From SAR92 clade bacterium (lineage in GTDB: Bacteria; Pseudomonadota; Gammaproteobacteria; Pseudomonadales; Porticoccaceae), in NCBI GenBank assembly GCA_004211905.1, contig SHBP01000002.1:124001-188000 (forward strand): a stretch of 64,000 nucleotides of DNA, written 5' to 3'. The first letter of the stretch is position 1; each line of letters begins with the position of its first letter. Both the position numbers and the translations under genes were made by a program. The notes below the pieces were generated by a model. That model saw only the letters and a program-made list of their open reading frames with translations. It was not told where the DNA came from and did not search any database. This document shows, piece after piece, positions 37,497-45,418 of this stretch.

Positions 37497-37663
37497 TTTC
37501 TCACTCGTTCACGATTCAATGTATAGACTGAAAAAACCATAAGAGCCCAAACACTAAAAGGCCTAAACCAATGGCCACTGGGCTCCATTGCCCATTGAAA
37601 GGAAAGGGGGAAGACAACAATGCACAGCAAAAGTAGAGTTGCGACTAACCGATAATTAAACAT
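37493..37663 (-). CDS. CbrX-like small membrane protein, 56 residues, coupled to cbrA
   Basis: An ATG at 37663 opens a 56-codon frame ending in a TGA that overlaps the cbrA start as ATGA. The peptide has two hydrophobic segments (LVATLLLLCIVVFPLSF and FSVWALMVFSVY) separated by WAMEPSGHWFRP, with a basic C-terminal tail NRERVRK. In Pseudomonas a small ORF, cbrX, sits directly before cbrA and is translationally coupled to it; size, place and overlap agree. The upstream SD is weak (AAGT). Identity as CbrX is by position and features, not by alignment. Confidence 0.75.
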   Translation of the reverse strand: MFNYRLVATLLLLCIVVFPLSFQWAMEPSGHWFRPFSVWALMVFSVYTLNRERVRK

Positions 37664-37761
37664 AAGTATGACTTAAAAAAATTGGTGTATGGCTGACTCG
37701 ATTGTTGATGGTATTGAAGGTTGCCTCGCAAAGCAAACCCAGCCATCGGGCACCGAGGACA

Positions 37762-38655
37762 CTAAAATCCCTCGGGAGCAGTTAAGGTTAATTTAGCAGG
37801 TACTTGTTTTTGGTCCCAGTGATCAACAGCCCAGCTCAGAATATGGCGAGTTGTCAGCTGCCGTAGCTCATTTGGAGGCGACTGCTTTAACCAGTTAAGC
37901 GCAATCCATAGGTTAACTGCCTCCTGCCCATAGGGCAGCCCGGCAGCCAAATTTTGCTTACTCAATTTTTGACCAAACTCATTATTTGCAACTGGCAGGT
38001 GGGCGTATTGAGGTTGAGAATACCCAAGAATTTTTTGTAAATAGATCTGACGAGGCGTTGAGTCCAATAAGTCTGAGCCACGCATAATATGAGTAATGCC
38101 CTGAAAGTGATCGTCCACTGTCGCCGCTAATTGGTATGAGAAAAGGCCATCTCTCCGTCTGATGATAAAGTCGCCCACCTGCGTGTCTAGATGCTGGCTG
38201 TAGTGGCCGATAATTTGATCAGTAAACTCGATTGGTTTTTGCGAAGACTTTAAATGAAGCCTGGTCCCATTACCATGAGTACTTAGATTCAGAGGCCGAC
38301 AATGACCATCATATATACCGTTAAGTTCATTAATGCGTTTTCGAGAGCATTCACAGTGATATGCAAAATCTTGTTTTTTTAAGTCTTCCACGATGTCGGC
38401 GTAGTTATCCAATCGGCTACTTTGATAGAGAACTTCGTCATCCCAGAGGAGATCATGGGCTTCTAACTGCTTTAGGATATGATCGCTTGCACCTTTCACT
38501 TCCCTGGGAGGATCGATGTCCTCCATTCGCACTAGCCATTTTCCGCCTTGCCGCTTAATATCAATATAGCTAGCCAAAGCGCACACAAGGGATCCAAAAT
38601 GCAGAGGACCTGACGGGGAGGGAGCGAAGCGGCCAATAGGAATTGCTTCTGACAT
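37762..38655 (-). CDS. gluQ: Glutamyl-Q tRNA(Asp) synthetase
   Basis: GluQ (YadB) attaches glutamate to queuosine in tRNA(Asp). The 297-residue protein is a catalytic core of a glutamyl-tRNA synthetase without the anticodon-binding domain. It has APSPSGPLHFGSLV (HIGH motif as HFGS), VRMEDIDPPRE, a zinc site (CECSRK then YDGHC) and the KMSKS-like loop GQKLSKQN. The dksA-gluQ order is typical of gammaproteobacteria; the 60-bp gap suggests one transcript. Confidence 0.95.
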   Translation of the reverse strand: MSEAIPIGRFAPSPSGPLHFGSLVCALASYIDIKRQGGKWLVRMEDIDPPREVKGASDHILKQLEAHDLLWDDEVLYQSSRLDNYADIVEDLKKQDFAYHCECSRKRINELNGIYDGHCRPLNLSTHGNGTRLHLKSSQKPIEFTDQIIGHYSQHLDTQVGDFIIRRRDGLFSYQLAATVDDHFQGITHIMRGSDLLDSTPRQIYLQKILGYSQPQYAHLPVANNEFGQKLSKQNLAAGLPYGQEAVNLWIALNWLKQSPPNELRQLTTRHILSWAVDHWDQKQVPAKLTLTAPEGF

Positions 38656-38715
38656 GATTTACGCCAACGAGCTTAGGAAAGGTAAAGCTGAGACTAGCTA
38701 TACTGTGGTCTAGAA

Positions 38716-39207
38716 TCAACCGCCGGTGAGCTGCTTTTCTTTAATTTCGTCCAAGGTTTTGCAGTCAACGCAAAGATCAGCCGTTGGACGAGCTTCTAAT
38801 CTGCGGATACCTACTTCTATTCCGCATTGATCGCAAAAGCCATAGTCATCCTCTTCAACACGAATAAGAGTCTTATCAATCTTCTTAATTAACTTTCGTT
38901 CTCTATCACGGGTTCGGAGTTCCAAGCTGAACTCTTCTTCTTGTGTTGCACGATCCGCTGGGTCAGGAAAGTTAGCAGCTTCATCTTTCATGTGGGTAAC
39001 GGTTCGATCAACTTCTTCCATTAACTCAAGACGCCAGGCTTTTAATATCTGTTTAAAATGCTCTCGCTGATTTTCATTCATGTACTCTTCTTTCTTTTTT
39101 TCCACGTATGGGCTCAAGCCGTGAAGAGTCACGGAGCTTGCCTTTACCGCCTTTGCTTTCTTGGTGGTTTTTGCCTTAGGTTTCGCTTTTTCTTTTGCTG
39201 TGGCCAT
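38716..39207 (-). CDS. dksA: RNA polymerase-binding transcription factor DksA
   Basis: DksA enters the RNA polymerase secondary channel and acts with ppGpp. The 163-residue protein has the coiled-coil with the tip motif DPADRATQ (the functional Asp and Ala of E. coli DxxDxA are kept), the stretch EEFSLELRTRDRERKLI, and the four-Cys zinc finger CDQC...CVDC. A Lys/Ala-rich extension of about 30 residues precedes the core, longer than in E. coli (151 residues). About 213 bp of AT-rich sequence separate it from divergent sfsA. Confidence 0.97.
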   Translation of the reverse strand: MATAKEKAKPKAKTTKKAKAVKASSVTLHGLSPYVEKKKEEYMNENQREHFKQILKAWRLELMEEVDRTVTHMKDEAANFPDPADRATQEEEFSLELRTRDRERKLIKKIDKTLIRVEEDDYGFCDQCGIEVGIRRLEARPTADLCVDCKTLDEIKEKQLTGG

Positions 39208-39435
39208 GAATTAAATCCGATATTGATCTTGTGCTAAAAAAATTGAGCCGAGTTTATAGAGATTTTTTAATCATTTATCAAGGAATATTTTGTTATTTTA
39301 AATATCTATGGATTAAAGAGTAAGGATTGAAGACCTAATAATAGTAGACCATAGTTGCAATAAATATTGGAATACAGACACTTTTATCTTTTATATTGTT
39401 AAATTACTAAGCCGTTTAGATTGGATCTCATCACT

Positions 39436-40167
39436 ATGCAATGTTCACCAACACTATTTTCTGGGTCTTTTGTTAGGCGCTATAAACGATTTTTTGCTGA
39501 CATAATTGATGAAAAGGGGAATCTATTGACTGTCCATTGTCCGAACACGGGCTCTATGAAGAATTGCCAAGTAGAGGGGTCAGAATGTTGGTATTCGTTG
39601 TCAGACGACCCAAAGCGAAAGTTAAAGGGTACCCTAGAGATTGTGACCACTAGTCATGGCCAACTAGCAGGTATTAATACTTTGAATGCTAATCGTTTGG
39701 TCGGGAATGCATTAACGTGCAAGATTATTCCTGAATTCGCGTCTTATAACACAGTGTCTACAGAGGTTCGATATGGTTCTGAAAAAAGCCGTATTGATTT
39801 TTTACTCCATGATAGCGAAAACCATTTACCCGATTGTTATGTTGAAGTGAAAAGTGTGACTTTAGATATGGGTGATGGTCTTGCGATGTTTCCAGATTCT
39901 GTAACAGCCCGTGGCACTAAACATCTACGAGAGTTAATGACTGTCGCGGAGTCTGGTAAGCGAGCTGTTCTTTTGTTTTGTGTGCAGCTAAATAGGGCGA
40001 CTCAGGTTGAGGTGGCCGCAGATATTGATCCTGTTTATGCTGAAACCTTGACTAAAGCCATTTCTAATGGGGTAGAAGTCATTGCTTGGAAGATAAAAAT
40101 TGATCACGAAGGTATTGTTTTGGATCAGAAGATTGACTGCCTAACAGATCTTTCTTTGTTGGGTTAA
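39436..40167 (+). CDS. sfsA: SfsA family nuclease/regulatory protein
   Basis: The protein (243 residues from ATG 39436; TTG 39421 would add five) matches SfsA: FVRRYKRFFADI, HCPNTGSMKNC, NTLNANRLV, the catalytic-type ESRIDFLL-like GSEKSRIDFLL and YVEVKSVTL (PD-(D/E)XK-like core), then MFPDSVTARGTKHLREL. E. coli SfsA was first linked to sugar-fermentation genes; homologues have nuclease-like folds. The cellular role is unsettled. It is adjacent to dksA, as in many gammaproteobacteria. Confidence 0.93.
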   Translation: MQCSPTLFSGSFVRRYKRFFADIIDEKGNLLTVHCPNTGSMKNCQVEGSECWYSLSDDPKRKLKGTLEIVTTSHGQLAGINTLNANRLVGNALTCKIIPEFASYNTVSTEVRYGSEKSRIDFLLHDSENHLPDCYVEVKSVTLDMGDGLAMFPDSVTARGTKHLRELMTVAESGKRAVLLFCVQLNRATQVEVAADIDPVYAETLTKAISNGVEVIAWKIKIDHEGIVLDQKIDCLTDLSLLG

Positions 40168-40264
40168 ATAGATTAGAGATTCTGTTTAAACGATTATTTT
40201 GATTTTTGAAAATATCGGAGTATAACCTTTGGTAAGCGACAACAAAAAGTAGTGCAGGATTGTT

Positions 40265-40972
40265 ATGACTAAAACCCAAAAAATTGGAGAGGATATTTTA
40301 ACCGGTTCAACAGAACACCATTTAGTAAGCGTGGGCGCGCACAATCAGCAGTCTATGTTGATTCATAAATTGGTTTTGGATCCTTTTTGTCGTTTGAGAG
40401 CTGACGCAGAAAAGCAGGGATTCGATCTTTGTATTTGTAGTGGTTTTAGATCATACGAGCGCCAATTAGCAATTTGGAATGGAAAACTATCGGGCAATCG
40501 GCCAGTTTATGATCAATCTGGTAATCTTTTAAAGTTGAACCAATTGAATGACTGGGAAAAGGTTCAAGCGGTATTGCGTTGGTCAGCCATGCCTGGAGCT
40601 TCTCGGCACCATTGGGGTACGGATATAGATATTTTTGATGCGAATGCCGTGACTGAGGGATATCAAATCCAGTTGACTCCCGAAGAATGTGAGGGACAGG
40701 GGCTGTTTGCACCAATGCATCAGTGGTTAACTGGGGTCTTCACTAATGGTGAACAGAATACATACGGCTTCTTTCAACCCTATGCCAAAGACAAAGGCGG
40801 TGTGGCACCTGAGCGGTGGCATCTCAGTTATAAGCCGATAGCAAAACCCTATTCAGAGCAACTGAGCAAGTCTATGATTAGACAGAAGCTCTCTAGGGAC
40901 GCAAACTTAATGTACTTAGATGTTGTTCTAGATCATCTTGATGAAATATTTGAACGCTTTGTACAAATTTAA
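40265..40972 (+). CDS. D-alanyl-D-alanine carboxypeptidase-like peptidase (M15B, VanY/LdcB type)
   Basis: The 235-residue protein has the M15 zinc-peptidase pattern: CSGFRSYERQLAIW, the HxxxxxxD zinc motif in SRHHWGTDIDIF and the catalytic/zinc ERWHLSY near residue 190. M15B enzymes trim the terminal D-Ala of peptidoglycan stems. I see no signal peptide or membrane span, so it may act in the cytoplasm (recycling) or use another route. It is 97 bp from sfsA and 27 bp before the acetyltransferase gene. Confidence 0.85.
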   Translation: MTKTQKIGEDILTGSTEHHLVSVGAHNQQSMLIHKLVLDPFCRLRADAEKQGFDLCICSGFRSYERQLAIWNGKLSGNRPVYDQSGNLLKLNQLNDWEKVQAVLRWSAMPGASRHHWGTDIDIFDANAVTEGYQIQLTPEECEGQGLFAPMHQWLTGVFTNGEQNTYGFFQPYAKDKGGVAPERWHLSYKPIAKPYSEQLSKSMIRQKLSRDANLMYLDVVLDHLDEIFERFVQI

Positions 40973-40999
40973 ACTAGATATTAGTAGGTGCTTCTAACT

Positions 41000-41782
41000 A
41001 TGGTAAAAGAAGATTCCGTATGGGCTCTGATGATTGAAGAGGCCAGAAATTTGGTTGATGCAGAGCCAGATATGATGTCATTTATGCAGCGTTCAATTCT
41101 CGACCATACTTGTTTTGACTCGGCTCTCAGCTATAACCTTTCTAATCAGCTAAAGGAGCAAGATCTGTCCTTCCCTAGTTACATCTCTATTATCCAAGAT
41201 GCTATGGAAGCTGATCCTTTGATAGGAGTTAGCATGAGATTAGATATCATTGCGTGTTTTGAGCGTGATGCCGCCTGTGATAAATATCTCATGCCACTAT
41301 TATTTTTTAAAGGTTTTCAAGCTCTGCAATTACAAAGAATCGCCCATTGGTATTGGAGCAATAACCGAAAGGCACTGGCCTATTTTTTACAGAGCAAGAT
41401 GGCTGAAAATTTTGATGTTGACATTCATCCCGGTGCCAAAATAGGCTCAGGCATTATGGTAGATCACGCTGTAGGCTTGGTTGTTGGTGAAACTACTGTA
41501 ATCGGTAACAATGTATCGATTTTGCATTCTGTAACTTTGGGAGGGAGCGGAAGTGTTGCCGCAAAGCGTTGTCCTAAAGTATGTGATGGAGTCATGATTT
41601 CAGCAGGAGCAAAGGTTATTGGCGACATCACCATTAGCGAAGGGGCAAAAATTGGCGCTGGAAGTCTGGTACTCCATTCAGTGGCCCCGCATGTTACCGT
41701 CGCTGGAGTGCCTGGTGTTGTAGTGGGAGCTCCTCTTGAAAAAATGCCCGCATTAGAAATGAATCAGAATTTAGATAATTGA
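41000..41782 (+). CDS. Divergent serine O-acetyltransferase (CysE) paralogue
   Basis: The 260-residue protein has the N-terminal helical SAT domain and the C-terminal left-handed beta-helix of hexapeptide repeats. Catalytic positions equal to E. coli Asp143 and His158 are kept (DVDIHPGAK, Asp141; DHAVGLVVGET, His156). The equal of His193 is Cys191: E. coli-type GDRHPKI is replaced by AAKRCPKV. The C terminus (LEMNQNLDN) lacks the terminal Ile that docks in CysK. A canonical copy is at 46394-47191, so this one may have altered substrate or feedback behaviour. ATG 41000 follows AGGTG; GTG 40988 is the alternative. dgkA follows by 12 bp. Confidence 0.85.
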   Translation: MVKEDSVWALMIEEARNLVDAEPDMMSFMQRSILDHTCFDSALSYNLSNQLKEQDLSFPSYISIIQDAMEADPLIGVSMRLDIIACFERDAACDKYLMPLLFFKGFQALQLQRIAHWYWSNNRKALAYFLQSKMAENFDVDIHPGAKIGSGIMVDHAVGLVVGETTVIGNNVSILHSVTLGGSGSVAAKRCPKVCDGVMISAGAKVIGDITISEGAKIGAGSLVLHSVAPHVTVAGVPGVVVGAPLEKMPALEMNQNLDN

Positions 41783-41794
41783 ACGGTATAAATC

Positions 41795-42175
41795 ATGTCT
41801 CAGAAAGGTATTTTAGGTTTGCTCCATCGTCGAGTTATAAAAACGACGATCCACTCAGTGCAGGGCTTAAGTGCGGCGTTTAAGTCTCAAGAGGCTTTTC
41901 GTTGCGAAGTGGCTGCGCTGGTGGTTTTGGTACCAGCAGCATTCTGGGTCGCAACTGGCAGCCTGCAGTTATTGATGCTTTTGGGCGCTATTTTGATCGT
42001 CTTGATAGTCGAGCTTCTAAACACTGGCATTGAGATTGTTGTTGATCGAATCGGGTTGGAATTCAATGAATTATCAGGGCGCGCCAAAGATGTAGGTTCT
42101 GCAGCAGTTTTAATGTCTTTAATATTGTTTCTTTTAGTGTGGGGAGTGATCCTCTATGAAAATGTTTTTTTATAA
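41795..42175 (+). CDS. dgkA: Diacylglycerol kinase
   Basis: DgkA phosphorylates diacylglycerol released by membrane-derived oligosaccharide or lipid turnover. The 126-residue protein (E. coli 122) has an N-terminal amphipathic part (HSVQGLSAAFKSQEAFR), three membrane spans and the active-site signature ELLNTGIEIVVDRIG. Its start is 12 bp after the acetyltransferase stop. It converges with the Smp-like gene. Confidence 0.95.
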   Translation: MSQKGILGLLHRRVIKTTIHSVQGLSAAFKSQEAFRCEVAALVVLVPAAFWVATGSLQLLMLLGAILIVLIVELLNTGIEIVVDRIGLEFNELSGRAKDVGSAAVLMSLILFLLVWGVILYENVFL

Positions 42176-42187
42176 AAACCACATTCT

Positions 42188-43396
42188 TTAAAGGCACACA
42201 GACGCAAGATGCATGATTTGCTTTTCTAATAATAGCTGTCGTTGTTCCGGAAAGCCTTCAAATATAAAGCAACCTTCTTCATGTGGGCTAAATCGTGCGA
42301 TAGAGCTCAACTGGTCAATGGTGTAATCTTCAATTGAAATAGCAATCACATCACGATCAATTGATTGAGCTATGCTTTTTGACTTTTCTTTTAAATTAAA
42401 AATGTTTTCGTGATAACTAAATATTGGCAGCATTGGGATGTTGTCACTGCATACTGTCCAGTTAATTTCCAGATCAATGCCTAATTTCTTTGAAAGTTTC
42501 ATAAGGAGTTGTTGCAAGGAGTATACGGCCATCAGACATACTAGGATATGCTGTTTGGACGCCTGGGTAGAGCGAATATAGAAGAAAATATTTCCACCGA
42601 CTCCTTCAAGTCTTTGACCACCGTACAGTTCAAGGGTGCGCTCGGTACAAAGGTCTATGTTTTCAAATAGTAAGTCTAAATTTTCGTAGCTAAGTTGCTT
42701 GTTGAGGCTCTCACGATTTTTAATGGTGGCGCTCACAAGCGAGCAGTAGTATCCATTGTCAGAGGAATGGTCTACTTGTCGAGAGGCAGACAATAGTGGT
42801 TGGATTTTTTTCTCTAGGGCCTGCATTTCGTCGATCATGGGGTCGCTGCTGCCGGGCAACCGATTAGTTAACAACCTTAGCCGTCGGGAAAGTCCATGAG
42901 AGAATTGATAGCTAAGGTAGGTAGAGACTCCAGTGAATATAAGCCAGGCTAGCACCCATACTAGGAAAATCTGCGAATATGCATTATAGATGGGTTGGCT
43001 AATGACAGCTATTGTCAGAGTTCCAGCCAAGGCGTCCTCAAGTTCAATGCTATGTCTGAAATTCTCTAGTCTTTGTGGAGTTTTCTGAGATTGAGAGCTT
43101 TGAGCAATCAATGTATTTGCTACGTCATATAAACTAGCGCTGTAGATTGCTGGATCTTCAGTGGCGTTTCTCAGAGCGAACTGGATTCCGATAATATCAT
43201 TGCTAAAAAGTGGGGTGCGGATACTTTCAGCCAGTTGTTTTAGAGTAGATTGGCTTTTGTCTTGTACTGCCTGATTTGAGAGTTTAGTGGTTTGGGACAC
43301 AATAATAATCCAGCTGAGAAGCCCAAATACCAAACAAGCTAAAGCTATTAGCGCAGGTAATTTAACTCTTATTGAGTATTGGTGTCGCATTCTCAA
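42188..43396 (-). CDS. Smp/YtjB-AhpA type membrane protein
   Basis: The 402-residue protein has two membrane spans (about 14-32 and 142-165) bracketing a periplasmic domain of about 110 residues. A HAMP-like segment (SYQFSHGLSRRLRLLTNRL) follows, then a cytosolic domain of about 200 residues resembling a degenerate cyclase-like fold. It is divergent from serB. In E. coli the gene in that place is smp (ytjB), whose product has the same two-span periplasmic domain; pseudomonad relatives (AhpA-type) carry the extra cytosolic part. Function is unknown; a membrane sensor is inferred. Confidence 0.7.
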   Translation of the reverse strand: MRMRHQYSIRVKLPALIALACLVFGLLSWIIIVSQTTKLSNQAVQDKSQSTLKQLAESIRTPLFSNDIIGIQFALRNATEDPAIYSASLYDVANTLIAQSSQSQKTPQRLENFRHSIELEDALAGTLTIAVISQPIYNAYSQIFLVWVLAWLIFTGVSTYLSYQFSHGLSRRLRLLTNRLPGSSDPMIDEMQALEKKIQPLLSASRQVDHSSDNGYYCSLVSATIKNRESLNKQLSYENLDLLFENIDLCTERTLELYGGQRLEGVGGNIFFYIRSTQASKQHILVCLMAVYSLQQLLMKLSKKLGIDLEINWTVCSDNIPMLPIFSYHENIFNLKEKSKSIAQSIDRDVIAISIEDYTIDQLSSIARFSPHEEGCFIFEGFPEQRQLLLEKQIMHLASVCL

Positions 43397-43469
43397 ACCT
43401 TGGGTAAATTATTTTCCCTGCATTCTATCCTATTCGCTCAGCTTTTATATAATGGTCACTGGAAAAATG

Positions 43470-44705
43470 ATGGGATGCCATAATGTGAAACAAGTTTTGT
43501 TAATTAATGTTTACGGTGAAGATAGACCTGGGGTCACCAATGCGGTAGCTGAGGTATTGTCTCGATTTAAAGTGACAGTGCTAGATATAGGACAAGCGGT
43601 AATTCATGATCAGCTCAATATGGGTATTCTAGTAGCTGTACCGAAAGAGGGGAGTGTTAGTAAGATCAAATCTGAGGTCTTGGCGGTACTCCAAACCTTG
43701 GATATGCAAGGTCGGTTTTTAGTTGTTTCTGAGGAAAGTTACCATGATTGGGTAGAGCAGCAAGGGAAAGCTCGACATATCGTAACTCTTCTGGCGCGTA
43801 GTATTGACGCCTCCCATTTGAATGCAGTGACTAAAGTTACCGCTGACCAGGGCCTCAATATCGATAAAATAGTGCGATTATCCGGGCGAGTTCCTTTGGA
43901 GGGGGCTGAGCAAATGGGACAGGCTTGCGTGGAGTTCTCTGTGAGAGGTAATCCAAAGAGTGCCGAGGCTCTTCGGAGCTTGCTACTTGAGTTGGCTGGC
44001 CAGCACAATATAGATGTTGCCTATCAAGAGGACACAATTTTCCGTCGAAGCCGTCAGCTAGTTGTATTTGATATGGACTCGACACTGATCGATGCAGAAG
44101 TCATTGATGAGCTAGCTATTGAAGCTGGTGTTGGCGAAGAAGTTGCTGCTATTACCGAGGCGGCAATGCGCGGAGAGATAGACTTCACACAGAGCTTTAC
44201 CCAGAGATTAGCTTTATTGGAAGGACTTAATGCGGAGGTGCTACAAACAGTAGCTGATCGTATACGGCTTAATGAAGGAGCTGAGTATTTGATCCATAGC
44301 CTTAAGCAGCTGGGTTACACCACAGCAATTGTTTCCGGTGGGTTTACTTTTTTTGGGCAACGATTAAAAAATATTCTGGGCGTTGATTATCTCTATGCTA
44401 ATGAGCTGGAAATAGTGGACGGTATTGTCACAGGAAGGGTGACTGGAGATATTATTGATGGTCAACGTAAGGCTGATCTTTTACGTGAACTTGCACACCA
44501 GCAAGGGCTGAGTCTTGATCAAGTTATTGCAGTGGGCGATGGAGCTAATGACCTGCCAATGATTAGCATAGCAGGTTTGGGGATTGCTTTTAGAGCAAAA
44601 CCGCTTGTCAAAGCGTCTGCTAAGCAAGCAATTTCTAATGTAGGCTTAGATGGCATTCTATACCTGCTTGGATATAGCGATAAAGACATTAACAAGTTGC
44701 ACTGA
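43470..44705 (+). CDS. serB: Phosphoserine phosphatase with N-terminal ACT domains
   Basis: SerB makes serine from phosphoserine. Two ACT-like regulatory domains (first: LLINVYGEDRPGVTNAV; second begins near HIVTLLARSIDA) precede the HAD domain with nucleophile motif DMDSTLIDAEVIDELA, VSGGFTFF and the late GDGANDLPM. Length is 411 residues from ATG 43470, which has GGA six bases upstream; ATG 43467 and 43452 are alternatives. The frame is open to 43287 but those codons lie within the divergent gene. Serine feeds both CysE paralogues nearby. Confidence 0.94.
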   Translation: MGCHNVKQVLLINVYGEDRPGVTNAVAEVLSRFKVTVLDIGQAVIHDQLNMGILVAVPKEGSVSKIKSEVLAVLQTLDMQGRFLVVSEESYHDWVEQQGKARHIVTLLARSIDASHLNAVTKVTADQGLNIDKIVRLSGRVPLEGAEQMGQACVEFSVRGNPKSAEALRSLLLELAGQHNIDVAYQEDTIFRRSRQLVVFDMDSTLIDAEVIDELAIEAGVGEEVAAITEAAMRGEIDFTQSFTQRLALLEGLNAEVLQTVADRIRLNEGAEYLIHSLKQLGYTTAIVSGGFTFFGQRLKNILGVDYLYANELEIVDGIVTGRVTGDIIDGQRKADLLRELAHQQGLSLDQVIAVGDGANDLPMISIAGLGIAFRAKPLVKASAKQAISNVGLDGILYLLGYSDKDINKLH

Positions 44706-44804
44706 CACTAGACATACTAGAAAGTGAGGTTATGACTAAAAGATGTTAAATACATTGATACTTCGGGTATCATGCCTGTTTTTAGACTTTCAGGGATATT
44801 AAAA

Positions 44805-45371
44805 ATGGCCAATTACTCTACTAACGAATTCCGTTCTGGATTAAAAGTAATGTTGGACGGAGATCCTTGTTCGATCCTAGAAAATGAATTCGTCAAGCCG
44901 GGAAAAGGCCAGGCTTTTAACCGTGTCAAATTGCGTAATTTAAAAACAGCGAGAGTTCTTGAGAAGACATTTAAGTCTGGAGAGTCTCTTGAGGGTGCAG
45001 ATGTCATGGATACGGATATGCAATATCTTTATACCGATGGAGATTTCTGGTATTTCATGGAGCCTGATACTTACGAGCAGCATCAGGCCAATGAAAATGC
45101 TGTAGGCGATGCACTGCAGTGGTTGAGTGAACAGGATACCTGCATAGTGACTCTTTATAACGGCTCGCCTTTGTCCGTAACACCACCTAACCATGTTGAG
45201 CTAGAAATTATTGAGACCGACCCAGGATTGCGTGGTGATACAGCGCAAGGTGGGAGTAAACCAGCAAGGCTAGTGACTGGTGCCGTGGTTAAAGTTCCTC
45301 TATTTCTTGATCAGGGAGATGTTGTTAAGGTCGACACCCGTACGGGTGAATATCAAGGCCGTGTCAAATAA
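44805..45371 (+). CDS. efp: Translation elongation factor P
   Basis: EF-P rescues ribosomes stalled at polyproline. The 188-residue protein begins [14 protein letters not shown] and has the modification loop [10 protein letters not shown] with Lys34, the residue that E. coli EpmA beta-lysylates. KOW and two OB domains follow and the usual C terminus GEYQGRVK is present. ATG 44805 is chosen; the frame is open to 44772. The modifying enzyme EpmA is coded 47 bp downstream, so substrate and modifier are paired here. Confidence 0.97.
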   Translation: MANYSTNEFRSGLKVMLDGDPCSILENEFVKPGKGQAFNRVKLRNLKTARVLEKTFKSGESLEGADVMDTDMQYLYTDGDFWYFMEPDTYEQHQANENAVGDALQWLSEQDTCIVTLYNGSPLSVTPPNHVELEIIETDPGLRGDTAQGGSKPARLVTGAVVKVPLFLDQGDVVKVDTRTGEYQGRVK

Positions 45372-45418
45372 CTCTGAGGCATTTATACATGCTCATACAA
45401 GCATGAAGGTCCTTAGCA

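Noticed and set aside
44757-44771. GATAC-TTCGG-GTATC hairpin between serB and efp as terminator
   Set aside because: Short 5-bp AT-rich stem and the T-run starts several bases too late; at best a weak terminator or attenuator.
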